The notes beneath the pieces were generated by a model, which had not been told where the DNA came from, made no database searches, and was given only the letters and a program-made list of their open reading frames with translations. Below are positions 48,921 through 60,225 of a stretch of 64,000 nt of DNA, piece by piece. The stretch spans positions 29,417,501-29,481,500 of the forward strand of contig JBAIAC010000026.1 in NCBI GenBank assembly GCA_037349315.1, written 5' to 3'. Both the position numbers and the translations under genes were made by a program. Numbering within the stretch: position 1 is the stretch's first letter; every line of letters begins with the position of its first letter. The stretch is from Chelydra serpentina (lineage: Eukaryota > Chordata > Testudines > Chelydridae).

Positions 48921-49050
48921 GTCTCTCTGTGCCTCAATTTTCCATCTGTAAAATAGGAATAATGCCATTTCCTGAACACAGAGGACTGTTGTGAATACAT
49001 CTACATTAAAGTATTGTAAGGCACTCAGCTACTATGGTAATGAGCTCCAT
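48915..49050 (+). repeat. MIR fragment, right part
   Basis: This is the conserved MIR tail with 'gtgcctcaattttccatctg', then 'ttgtgaatacat' and 'taaggcactcagctac'. It continues the MIR begun at 48242. Confidence 0.7.
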
Positions 49051-49059
49051 ATAAGTACT

Positions 49060-52000
49060 TAGATAGAAACATTTAATTGTTGGGGTCTGATTCAGCAATG
49101 GATACAAAAGTATGGATATCAGTTGGACTCTGGGAATAAGGGCCTATACTTGCAGTTCCTTCTGCAAAATTACTCTTAATTTGTGGTAAGGATTAATTAT
49201 GCAGAAGGTTGAAAAATTTGACTAATAATTTCATATAATTTTGTCAGATACAATTGTTTAATGCTATCTATTTAAATAGTCTCCATTGTGTGAATAAGTT
49301 CTAGAATAATATTTTTTCTGTTTTATATTTTTTAGACTTCTGATATGAAAATGTAACTTTGTCTTATTATTTTAATCTTCTCTTTTCTTTCTGCATGGAT
49401 CATTTATTTGTGAACTGGTTATTTCAGAAAGGGCTCAAAGGTAATTTCATGGTTTATAGCATTTGTATCTGATGCTTTAATGAGAAAAACATTGTTTTCT
49501 AATATATGAAATAGAGAATCTTTCATTATATTTTTATTTTCATTCTCAAATATTACATGTATATCAAATTCAAAGCAGCGAATTACACCTAAGTAAAGAA
49601 AGTATACCTTTTCTACACATGGGACATATGAACGTCTGCGACTCAAAAAATCAACATAAGGTGAATTTGTTTTTAATGAAAGTAAATGATATAAGCGAAC
49701 TGCTCTTCTGTTTGTGCATTCTGTTATAGTGCACATTTGTAAATACAACAATATATTACTTTACTATGATTTATTTAGTAATGTATACTCTCAAATGAAT
49801 TTAAGAGCCTTGTTTACTATGAATACACTGTATACTGTCTTAGCAGACCCTGTATAAACATGATCAGATTAAACAGAGTTTACATGGTCAAACACATTAA
49901 AAAGAGCTCACCCTCCTCTTTTTTATGTTTATTAAACTTAAGATTCTTTTTGGATGGCTTTCTCAGCTATAGGTTGCAGGTTTGCATTGTTCGGAGTAGG
50001 GAAGCAATTGATTTTCAGAGAAAGAGGATACCTCCTGATTTTTTTCTTTTAATTTAAATTAGCAATTTTTTGTCCTGTTTCAAGATGGCTTTTAGGTTAA
50101 CAGATCCTGCTGGAATCACTACCTATCAAATTGTCATACACCCAGCTCTAAGTTATATATTAGCCCAGGACTGACGTATTACAGAATTATCAATCCCCTT
50201 TCATCCCAAATCATAGAATCATTAGCTCCTATCTATAGTTTGTTTGTTGTGTGACCTGTGCCTTCAATTTACAGCTGTGTAAACTGGAGAATGCTTTCAG
50301 CATAGTCTTTGATCTTTTGATGGATCAACAACTTTACTCTGCTCCATCCTGAACTACTTATTGTATATTTGGCTTTTTTCTCCCCAATATTTGGGCAATT
50401 TTATATTCTATGGTAATTATATCACAATATATGAAACCATCAGCTATTCCCACAAAGTGTCTTTGGCTTTGTGATTGATTCTGGTATGATAGAAGCTATT
50501 TTAAAGTATCCTTTCAAGTTCTGTGATACAACAGCAACTAATCCTACTCTCCTGGGGGAAGCTTTGAAAGGGTTGGACTTTCAAGTACAAAAAAATGTAA
50601 AGTGTGTCCAAGACTTGGAGTCATCTCACAGGAGAGCTTATGTACATACTTTTTACTTCTGGAGAAGATAAGTGAAGTATTGTTACCATTCAGTGATTAT
50701 ATCCTTATGCTGCTCATTTATCAAGAGGTTAATAGGGCATCAAAGTATGAGTGATGCCTACATGGGAATTATTTTGTGTGTATCTATATATGAATTCACC
50801 TCTGCTCTTTCTTGATTGGTTATCTTGCACTTATTCTTCCTCTAACCGAGATAACTTTGCAGCTATATTTAAAATACACCCTTTCAGAAAAATTCTACAG
50901 ACCTATGGGATCTTGGAGGCAAAACATGGAAATGTTGTTAAATGGAATTGTCCAGATAGGACAGAGAAAGTGTTGCAATTTCTGTAATTTGTCATTTCAG
51001 AATAAGCTACTAAATGACTTAAAAATGTATACCTATTTGTATATTTATTTTTAAATTAAGTAATGCTTCCTATTGGTAGGGGTTAAGGCAACATAGGTTT
51101 AAAAAGAGTGTAATGAATCCAAGGGCAAAATTATGGCCAGATATTGGCCAGTGCACAAAGCAGGAAGATGCTAGGAGCTTCCTCCTTGCAGGATATGGTC
51201 ATCATTGTGACCCTCACACTTGTTTGAGCACAAAGGTTTTGCAGGACTTGCTCCTCTAGCTATCCTGAAAGTGGTAGAGAGGAACCTGGATTGTGTCCCC
51301 ATCTCTCTCGCCTGCCTGGTGTGACTGACCATCCAAAGAGAGGTGCATACACTACACTACACTCCTTAAGTGGGGGAATAGTAGTGGGTGATCTCCTCAG
51401 TATTTTTGGGAAGCATTGTGCCTTATGAAAGCTCTATGGCTCCTGGAGCTCCTTTTGAAGTGGTACAGCTCTGTCTGACCACACATCATGGTGTCTACAA
51501 GGTACTGTTTAACTCCAAGGGACTCTTGAACAAATCTAAATTGGATACAGCATGAATGGAAAGTTTGAAAGGGGAAATATACTTCCATTTCCTTTAGTGA
51601 AATGGTAGAATGAATACAAGATTCTGAATCCCTGAAAAGTTGCGGATTTAAAAAAAGTTATGGAAGAGCTAATTCCCATGGTCATGAAAGAAAATTAAGA
51701 TCTAAATAAGAACTTCTGCAGCGGAAGAGTCAAGGTGAGGATATATTCTAGCATGTTCTGGGGATGTTGATAGGCATGTTTACACTTGTAGGGAATATGG
51801 GATAGAAAAGAGAGGTCAAGAGTAACTTCAAGATTTCTAGTCTGGTTTAGGGCCAGAATCTGATGTCCTTATTAACATTGAGTACAACATCACTTAACAG
51901 TTTGTCTCATCGGTTTTAAAGAGTGATACCTCTTTTTTGTTTCAATTACAATATTTTGAAATGTGCCTTATTTTGATAATAAAGTGACTCTTTTTAACAG

Positions 52001-52340
52001 TAAGTTTTCAATTTAAGTTTTCATGGAGCCAGTTGTATTGGTTAGTTTTATCAGTATACATCCAGAGGAAGTGGATTTACACCACTGTAACTTAGTTTAG
52101 AATCTGTTACACTATCTCTTTAAGAAGAAATGCTGAAATTGTGTAGCCAACAGTCACGGTTCCTTGTTAGAAGGCTATTCATCTATAAGAGTGTTATTGA
52201 TAAAGGAGCTAAAAACATCATAGTTGATTCATTTATTATCAACTCAATAAAATTTGTCTTAACTGTGAACTTGATTTTCTTCTTCCACGTGTTATGCATA
52301 CCTGCCTACATTGTAGAACTTATATTATTAAAGCCAAGGC
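49060..52340. other. AT-rich unassigned DNA
   Basis: Nothing recognised except a 110-codon minus-strand ORF at 49419-49751, listed separately. The stretch around 49081-49110 has a weak 'gggtctgattcagcaatgg' phrase like the small palindromic repeats elsewhere. Confidence 0.35.
49419..49751 (-). other. Unassigned 110-codon ORF in AT-rich DNA
   Basis: The translation is of ordinary protein-like composition, including SLKTNSPYVDFLSRRRSYV and VYFLYLGVIRCFEFDI. I recognise no domain. AT-rich DNA produces stops often, so an open run of 110 codons is mildly surprising, but six frames over 64 kb give many chances. There is no Kozak context worth noting and no evident splice site. Treat as hypothetical at best. 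Confidence 0.2.
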
Positions 52341-52343
52341 AGC

Positions 52344-52460
52344 CTCATTTAATGGAGTGAGCACAGGACTGGGAACCAGAAATTCCTGAAGTCTAGTTCT
52401 GGCTTTTCTACTGACAAAATTTGTGACTCTGGGTAAATCTCTGAGGGCCTATTCCTATGA
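52344..52460 (+). repeat. MIR SINE fragment
   Basis: 'atggagtgagcacaggactg', then 'gtctagttctggc', then 'gactctgggtaaatctc' follow the MIR consensus order. Diverged, with no duplication visible. Confidence 0.75.
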
Positions 52461-52911
52461 AGTGCTGAGGTCCCTCAGCTTCTCATTTGAAAGTCATTAG
52501 GAAATACCTCCCTCATAGTTCTTGAACTGTGCCAGAATCTGGGTCTATATCACCTACTGAATTAACTTTGGAGCATTGTATCATATCACTCAATATTGGT
52601 GCCATGGCAAAATGTAGGGTTGTTTTGGGGGGTGGCTACAGCTTTGGCTTCTGCACATGGCTAGAGGCAAAAATCTGGTTCAAATGTGCAAAGCAGGGAT
52701 TAACACTTGCTCACAAATTACTGGATGCACAAAAGTAGGCATGCCTGGGTGTGCTCAGATGCCTGGTTGCCTAGCTGATGAAAATCAGACAGTAACTAGT
52801 GAAACCGATTTGTTACTGTGTTATTCACATGAGTCTTCTCTTCCTCTAAAGTGCCTCCAAAGAATATTTTTGAAATGTCAGTGCAGAGTGACCACTGCAC
52901 TTGACAAGGGG

Positions 52912-52998
52912 ACTGCGGTCTAATGGTTCAATCTGAAGATTAACAATCTGTAATATTATGGGTTCTGTTCCTGCCTCTGCCACTGATTTGTTATGTGA
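52912..52998 (+). repeat. MIR fragment, left part, split by CR1
   Basis: 'ttctgttcctgcctctgcc' and 'actgatttgttatgtga' are MIR core. The text then breaks into CR1 sequence and resumes at 53411. Confidence 0.65.
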
Positions 52999-52999
52999 A

Positions 53000-53410
53000 T
53001 TGACCTTTGACTATCAGTGGTAAATAGGCCCAATGGTCGGTGATGGGATGTTAGAAGTTACTACAGAGAACTTTTTCCTGGGTCTCTGGCTGGTGAGTCT
53101 TGCCCACATGCTCAGGGTTCAGCTGATCGCCATATTTGGGGTCGGAAAGGAATTTTCCTTCAGGGTAGATTGGCCGAGGCCCTGGAAGTTTTTCACCTTC
53201 CTCTGCAGCATGGGGCATGGGTCACTTGTTGGAGGATTCTCTGCATCTTGAAGTCTTTAAACCATGATTTGAGGACGTCAATAGTTGAGACATAGGTGAG
53301 AGGATTATTGCAGGAGTGGGTGGGTGAGATTCTGTGGCCTGCATTGTGCAGGAGGTCAGACTAGGTGATCATAATGGTCCCTTCTGACCTTAAAGTCTAT
53401 GAGTCTATGA
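53000..53410 (+). mobile_element. CR1 LINE, 3' end
   Basis: The 411-bp block follows the reptile CR1 3' region closely: 'gatgggatgttagaagttac', 'cagctgatcgccatatttgg', 'ggaaggaattttccttc', 'ggtgggtgagattctgtgg' and 'ggtcccttctgacctta'. It ends with two TCTATGAG units, the short tandem tail of CR1. It is 5'-truncated, as nearly all CR1 copies are, and no reverse-transcriptase coding sequence is included. It interrupts a MIR. Confidence 0.95.
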
Positions 53411-53535
53411 GATTCTGAGCAAGCTAATTCACTCCTCTATACTTAGCCCCATTTTACAAATTGAGAAATTAACAACATTTTCCAGGCTCTCAGAGTGTTG
53501 ACAATGTATGTAAGGCACTTGAAGATCCTTCTACT
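53411..53535 (+). repeat. MIR fragment, right part
   Basis: 'tgagcaagctaattcactcc', then 'ccccattttacaaattgag', then 'gtaaggcacttgaagatcc' complete the MIR begun at 52912. Confidence 0.65.
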
Positions 53536-53539
53536 GAAG

Positions 53540-54020
53540 TGGCCATACAGGTAGAAATTATAGTAGCATTCTATTATTTCCATAGTACTAAAGAAACCAG
53601 AACATATGTTAATATTCATTTTGCAGAAAACTACTTGGAAATGTGAGTAATATGTCTGTGCTTTCAGTTAGGAAACTACTAAATGCAGTTTTAATTTAGG
53701 GCAATGGGAAGTACAGTTCCTCCCTGACACTTTGTGGATCCTCTCCTTGGTGGGACATCCAGGTATGCCTTTATTGGACTCCTCCTCTGGGGGGGTATTA
53801 ATTGTCTCTGTCTTTTTCCTCCACGCTATCAGATTCTCTGGTATGAGGAATATCTGTAGAAGTCTGCTTTCCTTTTCCCTTCTTTCCGGTGTTAATGTAG
53901 TTGTGTAATCTCCCTTCTAGCCCTTGCCACTGTGTCTCCAGTCAAACATTTTAGGCTACTGGCGTTTTCAACGCTGTAGTGCACTGCAATTCTGAAACAT
54001 CAGGAACTTGCAAGATTTTT
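53540..54020. other. Unassigned DNA
   Basis: No repeat or ORF recognised. Confidence 0.3.
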
Positions 54021-54030
54021 CTCAGCCCAG

Positions 54031-54323
54031 GGCTACACTGGGGGGGGGGGGTGTCGATCTACGATACGCAGCTTCAGCTACGTGAATAGCGTAGCTGAAT
54101 TCGGCGTATCGTTGATCGACTTACCTGGCCGTGAGGACGGCGGCGAGTCGATCGCTGCCGCTCCCACGTCGACTCCGCTTCCGTCTTTCGATGAGGTGGA
54201 TTTCCGGAGCCGACGGGGAGCGCTTTCGGGGATCGATTAATCGCGTCTAAATGAGACGCGAAAAATCGATCCCCGATAGATCGATTGCTACCTGCCGATC
54301 CGGCGGGTAGTGAAGACAAGCCC
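54031..54323. mobile_element. Multi-hairpin PIF/Harbinger-type MITE, copy 3
   Basis: About 293 bp, flanked by CAG at 54028-54030 and 54324-54326. CAG fits the CWG/TWA three-base preference of PIF/Harbinger elements. One G seems to be missing at the left end. Hairpin 1 outer arms lie at 54055-54066/54107-54118. The central hairpin ('gatcgattaatcgcgtct' and its partner) has one or two mismatches, and the last hairpin is CTACCTGCC/GGCGGGTAG. It is more GC-rich than the other two copies. A 104-codon minus ORF crosses it without meaning. Confidence 0.75.
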
Positions 54324-54329
54324 CAGGGT

Positions 54330-55215
54330 TTCAGAAAGGGAAGTAGATCTTCAGAAATGGACCTAGGGAAGTAGCTGCCAGGTCTCAATGCTCAAAGCTG
54401 CCAGGTCTCAATGCTGAAAATGCTTGATGCCTTTTGGGACGGGGAGAAGAACAGGGTATGCTTAACCATTCCTCCACTCTTAAATGCACTGGTTCTCTGA
54501 GAACACTCCCCAGTACAGATCCCCCCAAATAGCAGGCTATCTGTCAAATTATCTTTGTGCAAAGGGAATACCCTACTCATCAGTAATCACATTTTGACAT
54601 ACTATCCCAAGTGCAATGGATATTTCTTTAATAGTGGCTGAATTCTGTCAGTGGATAGTCTATATAATCCTTTTTGTGTCCAGTCCCATATTTGCTTACT
54701 GCTTCTGTACAAAAGTCACTAGAGCCTTGCAGGGGATAAAAAATAGACACCTGTTTTACCAGCTAACTTGAGGTGTTTTCCTAACACAAAACAAAACATT
54801 CTTTGACGACTACTGTTTATTCTCACTGCCATCACTATTGATTCTTTCTTTCCTATATTATTTCTTGCCTTGGGGATTTCCTCTATCTCTAACCAAGTGT
54901 ATAAAGAATCCCAGTAAGGCTGAAATGTGCTTACATGTTTGACTGCCATGGGATTGATTGTAATGTTTTCTGTTGAGAGGTTTAACCTCTAACAATGCAG
55001 GGTGTTATTTCCCCCTGCAGTAGTGTTTTCTGGTTCCTTTTTAAACCCATACTTCAACAGGATTTTTTTTTTAAATCTATTTACTTTCTGCATCTGGTGG
55101 CAGTAGCTCAATTTATATTTTAAACAATCAAGCTTTCAGTTTTTCTTCTACAATCAAAGTTTCTTTAAGCATTACTGATAAGTCACATTTATTTTTAAAT
55201 CCTTGTTTACCAAAG
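54330..55215. other. Unassigned DNA
   Basis: A short direct duplication, 'gctgccaggtctcaatgct', occurs twice in tandem at about 54375-54415. Otherwise nothing recognised. Confidence 0.4.
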
Positions 55216-55221
55216 AAGCAT

Positions 55222-55400
55222 GTGTAGTGGTGAGAACACAGGAATGGGAACAGATTTTCTGGCTTCCTGGAATCCAGGTTTTATTCCTAGATATGCTACT
55301 TACTTTGTGTATGGCCTTGACCATGTCACCTAATCCTTCTTTGCTTCAGTTTCTCCATCTTCAAAATGGATATAATGCTCCACAGAAATGTTGAGGTGTA
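55222..55400 (+). repeat. MIR SINE fragment
   Basis: 'gtagtggtgagaacacagg', 'gcttcctggaatccagg' and 'cttcagtttctccatcttc' are in MIR order, with the conserved tail 'aaaatggatataatgct'. Confidence 0.75.
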
Positions 55401-55404
55401 AAGA

Positions 55405-57630
55405 ATTAGTATGTGTGTGTTTAAAATAGAGATAAATGAGAAAATATTTCCTTTTTTTGCTCCTCAGTAATTAACTTTTTCCAACGTTATGAGTTATAAT
55501 AGATCTCTGCTCAGTAGATTTAATATTCTGATATGCAGTACGTCAGAATTTGCATAACTCAAAATGCTGAGCTGTTGAAAGCCCCTCATTAGCAGGTTGC
55601 ATGCAATCCACATGCCATCAGCTATTCCGGATGGAATCAGCCATTCCATCAGCCAGTACTTCCACTCCTCCTTGTTCTTCACAGACAGCATCAGAAGTTT
55701 ATTTCAGTTAGGGGGGCTGGCTTTTGTGCATCTAGCAATAGTACCTCTATATTTAAGCCTAGAGAAGCCTAAGATAGTATGGAAGATATAGAAACACCCT
55801 CACTTCACGCTAGTGAATGCTGAAGCGCAAGTATTTAGTTTTGTGGGCTTCCTCTGGCTCTTTCTCGTATGCATCTCACAGTCCCAAGAGGTAGTTATAG
55901 CTCCTATGATCTAACTACTACTTCTCCTAGTTCAGTAACCTTGCACAGAGATTCTCACTGCTGGGATAGAGATGGTTGAAACTGGTTCAACAATGGCTGC
56001 CCACATTGCTGGCAGCGTAGCTATCATATGGAGTTCAAGCTCTGGAAAAGAGACTCACACATTTATGAACTTTCTCTTAGAAGCAGCAAAATGATTTTAA
56101 ATTCTTTATACGATAGGCATCGAGTCTATATGGCATCGGTTTAGAGTTTTCTCTGGTGTCTGTAGTTCTACAGTGAGATGACACTAAATTAGAATGTGTG
56201 TATGCAGGTATGTTTAGCTATGTTTTCTCTGGATTCCATCAGAGAATTGGACAGACCTTTAGCAACACAAAAGTATTGAAGTGGGGGTACAATTTTCCTG
56301 AAGGCCCCACCTATACAAAGCTGATTTTGGTTATGACTAAACCCATCAGTTGTAGAGTCACCATGGCTGTCTGCATCATGACTTGAAGTCTGTGTCCTTG
56401 TCAGCATGACACCAATAGCTTAGAAAAAAATCTGTCAGGTTTGGGGTGCACGGGGACAAATATGCCATTTGTTCTCTCCCTCTTCCTCTGAGCTGCTGTT
56501 AAGAATGCAAAGCCCAACAATCCCAGATGAACTGTGTATGTCTTGACTCATTTGCTGATGGTCAGGATAGTGTGCAGGAGAGCTGAGTAGGCAGCTTAGA
56601 ATGCCTTTATTAGTACCCCTTCTTGAAACAAGAAATGTATGTGTTTGAAGACTGGCTTATTGGTACATCAGGTCTAACAGTAATAAGTTAAGTTAACCTT
56701 TTTCCTTGATGTTTTCACATTTCAAAATTACACAAGCAATCAACTTGAGTAAGCTTGTTGTATTTAATCAAGGTAAGGAGACGCTGCAATATTCAGCGTA
56801 GGCACATCTAACTTAAGCCTGTTCTGCAATGCAATATCACATTGCTGAGAATTGTTTCCTTGTCTTAATGATTGCCATTCTGCTCAGCAACTGAAATTTA
56901 ACACACTGAAGTAGACCTCAGCCTAATCACAGTACATCCAAGGTACTGGATTACATTTTTTCCCAGTCTTGGTTTTAATGTATTTCATGATATTCTAAAA
57001 ATGTGTAGATGGAGAGGGGGGTGTCAGAACAGCACTCATTATCTTAACAGAGTTGAAAATAACACAGCAGGTAGCCTACACATTTCTTTAACCACAATAT
57101 AATCTTGGCATACCGTTTATTCTCATACTGAGAATTGAGTATTAGGCACAAGCCAATTGCACAGATGAATCTGGAAAACATGTGCAAGGGGAAACATTCC
57201 TTGCTTCTCCCTTTGCCTCTTTTAAAGGCTGATTGTACACTCACAGCTGGAATTTTGCAAGAACATATTCAAAAGAAAAGCATACATGAATATGTTATGC
57301 TAGCAGGCAGTGTTGCATGAGAGCTGGAATGAAAATGAACAACATTCCTAACCTGCTGTAAAATAAATGTGGTACATGCTAGTATTTTGCAGCTGCATTG
57401 GATTGGAATTTGTCACACTTAAAGCATTAAGACATTGTACTTTGCTATGTTCATGTTTTTTACAAAATCATGCTCACCCCCTACTATCCAGTAAAGACAA
57501 AACTGCTGTACTATTATCATTACATTATGCACAATGCACATCAACTCTTTTACATATGGCCCTTCACAGTTACATGAAAATATCTGGTATTGGTATCCAA
57601 CAAAAAATATTGCTGCGGTATAGGAGGTAG
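55405..57630. other. AT-rich unassigned DNA
   Basis: ORFs are 60-87 codons without features. No element boundary is readable before the LTR that begins near 57636. Confidence 0.35.
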
Positions 57631-57635
57631 CGATG

Positions 57636-58884
57636 GGGTACATACCCCACACAAGTGATGAAAGGGTTAATGTGAGCTGGAGAGCTCTATTAAGGGTTAA
57701 TGTGGGCTGTTTTTACCTGATAGACCTAATTAAAGGTGATACCTAGCCAAGGAAGGAGCTGGGTAGTTACTATAAAGAGTCTGAGGGTACATCTGCACGT
57801 AAAACGCTACAATGGGAAGAGTGGTTCTCCCATCCCTGTAGTTAATCCACTTCTCCAAGAGAATTCTTTCACCAATCTAGCACTGTCTACACTGGGAGTT
57901 AGGTTGGCATAGTTATGCCTTTTAAGGATGTGGGTTTTTCACACCCCTGAAAGGTGTAGCTAAGTCAGTGTAAGTTTCCAGTGTAAATCAGCCCTGAGAG
58001 TGAAATCAAGCCCACGTCTTGCAGCACCAAAGGGGGGGTCAGGTTTGATTTATCACACCAGCTGGGGAGGAGCTGGATCTTCTTTGTAGGAGAAGGAAGT
58101 GGAAGCCACAAGGATGGTCCAGGAGTGAAGCCAGGACAGACAAACCTAGCACAGCAGTAGAGCGTTTTCTCTCTCTGGGAACAGCCTGGGGAAGGCACAC
58201 TAAAGAAGGCCAAAGGGATGAAATTAATCCCTGTGGTGGGCCCTGGAAATGGGCCAGGCATGACACAGAGGCATTCTGGAGCGGTCGACTTTCAAGAGGA
58301 GGAAGGAGGAGATCAGAGGCCTGAGGGAAAAGTCAGAGGCCTGAGAAACAGAGAAGAGGATGTGTTAAGTAAAGGCCGCAGAGAAGCAGCACGAGGCTCT
58401 TGGTGGTAGGAAGTGGCCCAGAGAAACATTAGTGCATCTGAAAGAGCTGACTTAGCTGCTTAGTGTGGCTGGAACCCAGAGGAGAGGGTAGGCCTAGGTT
58501 CCCCTACCACCCAGAAGAAAGGGCGTACAAGCCTGATGTAAATACTGTTGAGCCTGGAGTGAGGCTGAAAACTGAGTCCCAAGGACAGGCTGAGGAATAG
58601 CCCAAGAGAGTGGGGGCAGAAGGATCTTTTGTGTTGGGACGTTTGTGGACTTGTCATATTATTTTTTTTTTTTAACACTTGGAAGGGGATTGACTTTAAA
58701 GTGACCTGGCTGGAGGGCAAAGTCACGAGTAAAGAGATTGCTGCAGGATTGGAGCAACCATCAACAGGGGTTGTTAGAGCCTGAAAAGGTGCTATGTTAT
58801 GCCCAGCAACAAGCAGGCACACCACCTGTGAGTCCACACTTCCACAGAGGACTTGAATTGCTCAATGTTCTACTCTTCAGAGTA
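57636..58884 (+). mobile_element. LTR-type sequence, interrupted
   Basis: Starts near 'gatggggtacataccccac'. It contains 'ggctggaacccagaggag' and 'aggcctaggttcccctacc', phrases close to those in solo LTR 2. It is split by a 208-bp MITE at 57786-57993, and a GC-rich hAT element sits at its right (58893-59200). A few LTR bases may continue past 59208. I could not match a terminal duplication, so the ends are estimates. ORFs of 63, 98 and 125 codons inside it are not retroviral genes. Confidence 0.55.
57786..57993. mobile_element. MITE inserted in an LTR
   Basis: The 208-bp insert is flanked by CTGAG at 57781-57785 and 57994-57998. Left end GGTACATCTGCAC; right end inverted GGCTGATTTACAC. Interior 'ttggcatagttatgcc' resembles the Harbinger-like elements near 1.6 kb. 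The duplication could be CTG with two matching extra bases, which would fit Harbinger. Removing it restores uninterrupted LTR text. Confidence 0.7.
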
Positions 58885-58892
58885 GTGACATA

Positions 58893-59200
58893 CAGCAACG
58901 CCGACTTCCGTTGGCGCCGCTGGGTGCTGACGCCAGGCGACGTGGCGTGGCCCCGCCCCCGACGCTGGGTAACGTTGTGGGGCCCCGCCCCTGACGCCGA
59001 CGCAACGTCACCTGGTGTCGGGGGCGGGGCCCCGCAACATCGACCGGTGCTGAGGTGAGCTGGGCACGGGCCCCGGGGCTGGCGGGGAGCTGGGCGCGGG
59101 CCCCGGGGCTGGCGGGGAGCTGCCGGTGGGTGCTGAGCACCCACCAATTTTTCCCCATGGGTGCTCCAGCCCCAGAGCACCCACGGAGTCAGCGCCTATG
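58893..59200. mobile_element. GC-rich hAT-type element with 8-bp duplication
   Basis: The 308-bp insert is flanked by GTGACATA at 58885-58892 and 59201-59208. Left end CAGCAACGCCGACTTCC; right end inverted CATAGGCGCTGACTCC. Both start CA and share the GC-GACT core. It is strongly GC- and CpG-rich. A roughly 30-bp unit is tandemly duplicated at about 59058-59117 ('gggccccggggctggcggg' occurs twice). Non-coding; the ORFs over it (93-127 codons) arise from the absence of AT-rich stops. Confidence 0.85.
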
Positions 59201-59603
59201 GTGACATATACCCCAACTAAACCCAGTTGCTAGAAAACCCAAAGATATGTCTCCCTACTCTACTGTTGTCGTGTGTGAGGTTTGAGTTTGCGTTTGTTTC
59301 CTGCAAATCAGTAGGGTTGGAAATGTTTTGGTCTGCAGTGGTCATGTGTGTTTGTAAATTTCTCATATTATGTCCGTTTCTCACCTCTTAGACTTTTTGA
59401 TTTGGCCTTGTGTAATGTTTCTTGACTTCCTGTATTGCTGTCAATTTCATTCATATTAGTTTAGCAGTTAGTCTCATTGGAATCAATAAGGTTTCACACA
59501 TACATTTTGAATAAATAATTAAAGGACACTTCCCAGGCAGCACCTGCTCTTAGCAAGAGTAGTTCAGATAACTGCTTTTTAATTTTTTTCCCCACTGGAC
59601 CAT

Positions 59604-60225
59604 GTCACAGGGTACACACACTGCTAGGTCTGCCTTCTCCTGGCTGTTCTGGGGGTTAGTTCCACTCACATCCGACTCCCCTTTTTGCTCCTCGTTCATG
59701 CAACTTGCTGCCCCCCTCACTCTCTCTCACTAGACAACCATTCTAGCCAGACTGCTGCTCCATTGCCTGGTTTGTGCTATCTCCCCAGTGGCTGATAGGG
59801 GAATCCAGGCTCACCCATTACTCCAGGTTCCAGCCCAGGGATCCTACAACCAGCAGCCAAGGTCTGCACTGTCCCAATCTTTGCTACTATTTCCCTGGGC
59901 TGCTCCTATTTCACCTCTATTAAGATCTTTCTGTACCCCCTCTGGGTCACCCTTCTTCCAGGGCCAGGACCCTAGGGCTTCTGTTCTCTCCTTAGTTTCC
60001 TCCTTTTTCTCTCTAATGCTAGAGAGTGACTACAGACCTCCACAAGGCAGTCCCCTTCTGCTGCCAACTTCCTGGCTTTCTCATAGCCCTTATCTGTTCC
60101 TTCTCACTGGGTTCTATTCACAATCAAGGGTTACTTATCTATCCTAATTCCCCTCAGGTGTGGCCTATCCAGTTAATTGGCCCCCCTTTCAGCCTTATTA
60201 ACCCTTTCAGGGCTGGTATGGGGTT
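59604..60225 (-). mobile_element. LTR-type sequence, minus orientation, truncated
   Basis: On the minus strand this reads 'gaaagggttaataaggctg', then 'gggctggaacctggagtaa', and ends with 'gtaccctgtgaca'. The wording parallels the LTR at 57636 ('gaaagggttaatg', 'ggctggaaccc'), so it is likely a diverged relative in the opposite orientation. The right end seems to be cut by the LTR starting near 60226. The 119-codon plus ORF is not a viral gene. Confidence 0.5.

Noticed and set aside
54074..54388. 104-codon minus-strand ORF
   Set aside because: It lies mostly inside MITE copy 3; CpG-rich hairpin sequence produces few stops.
58460..59180. ORFs of 93-127 codons on both strands
   Set aside because: They overlap on opposite strands and lie in an LTR and a GC-rich hAT element where stop codons are scarce. 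The translations are Pro/Arg/Ala-rich with no domain.
59788..60147. 119-codon plus-strand ORF as a viral or host gene
   Set aside because: It lies antisense in an LTR-type sequence and is Ser/Leu/Pro-rich without any retroviral motif.
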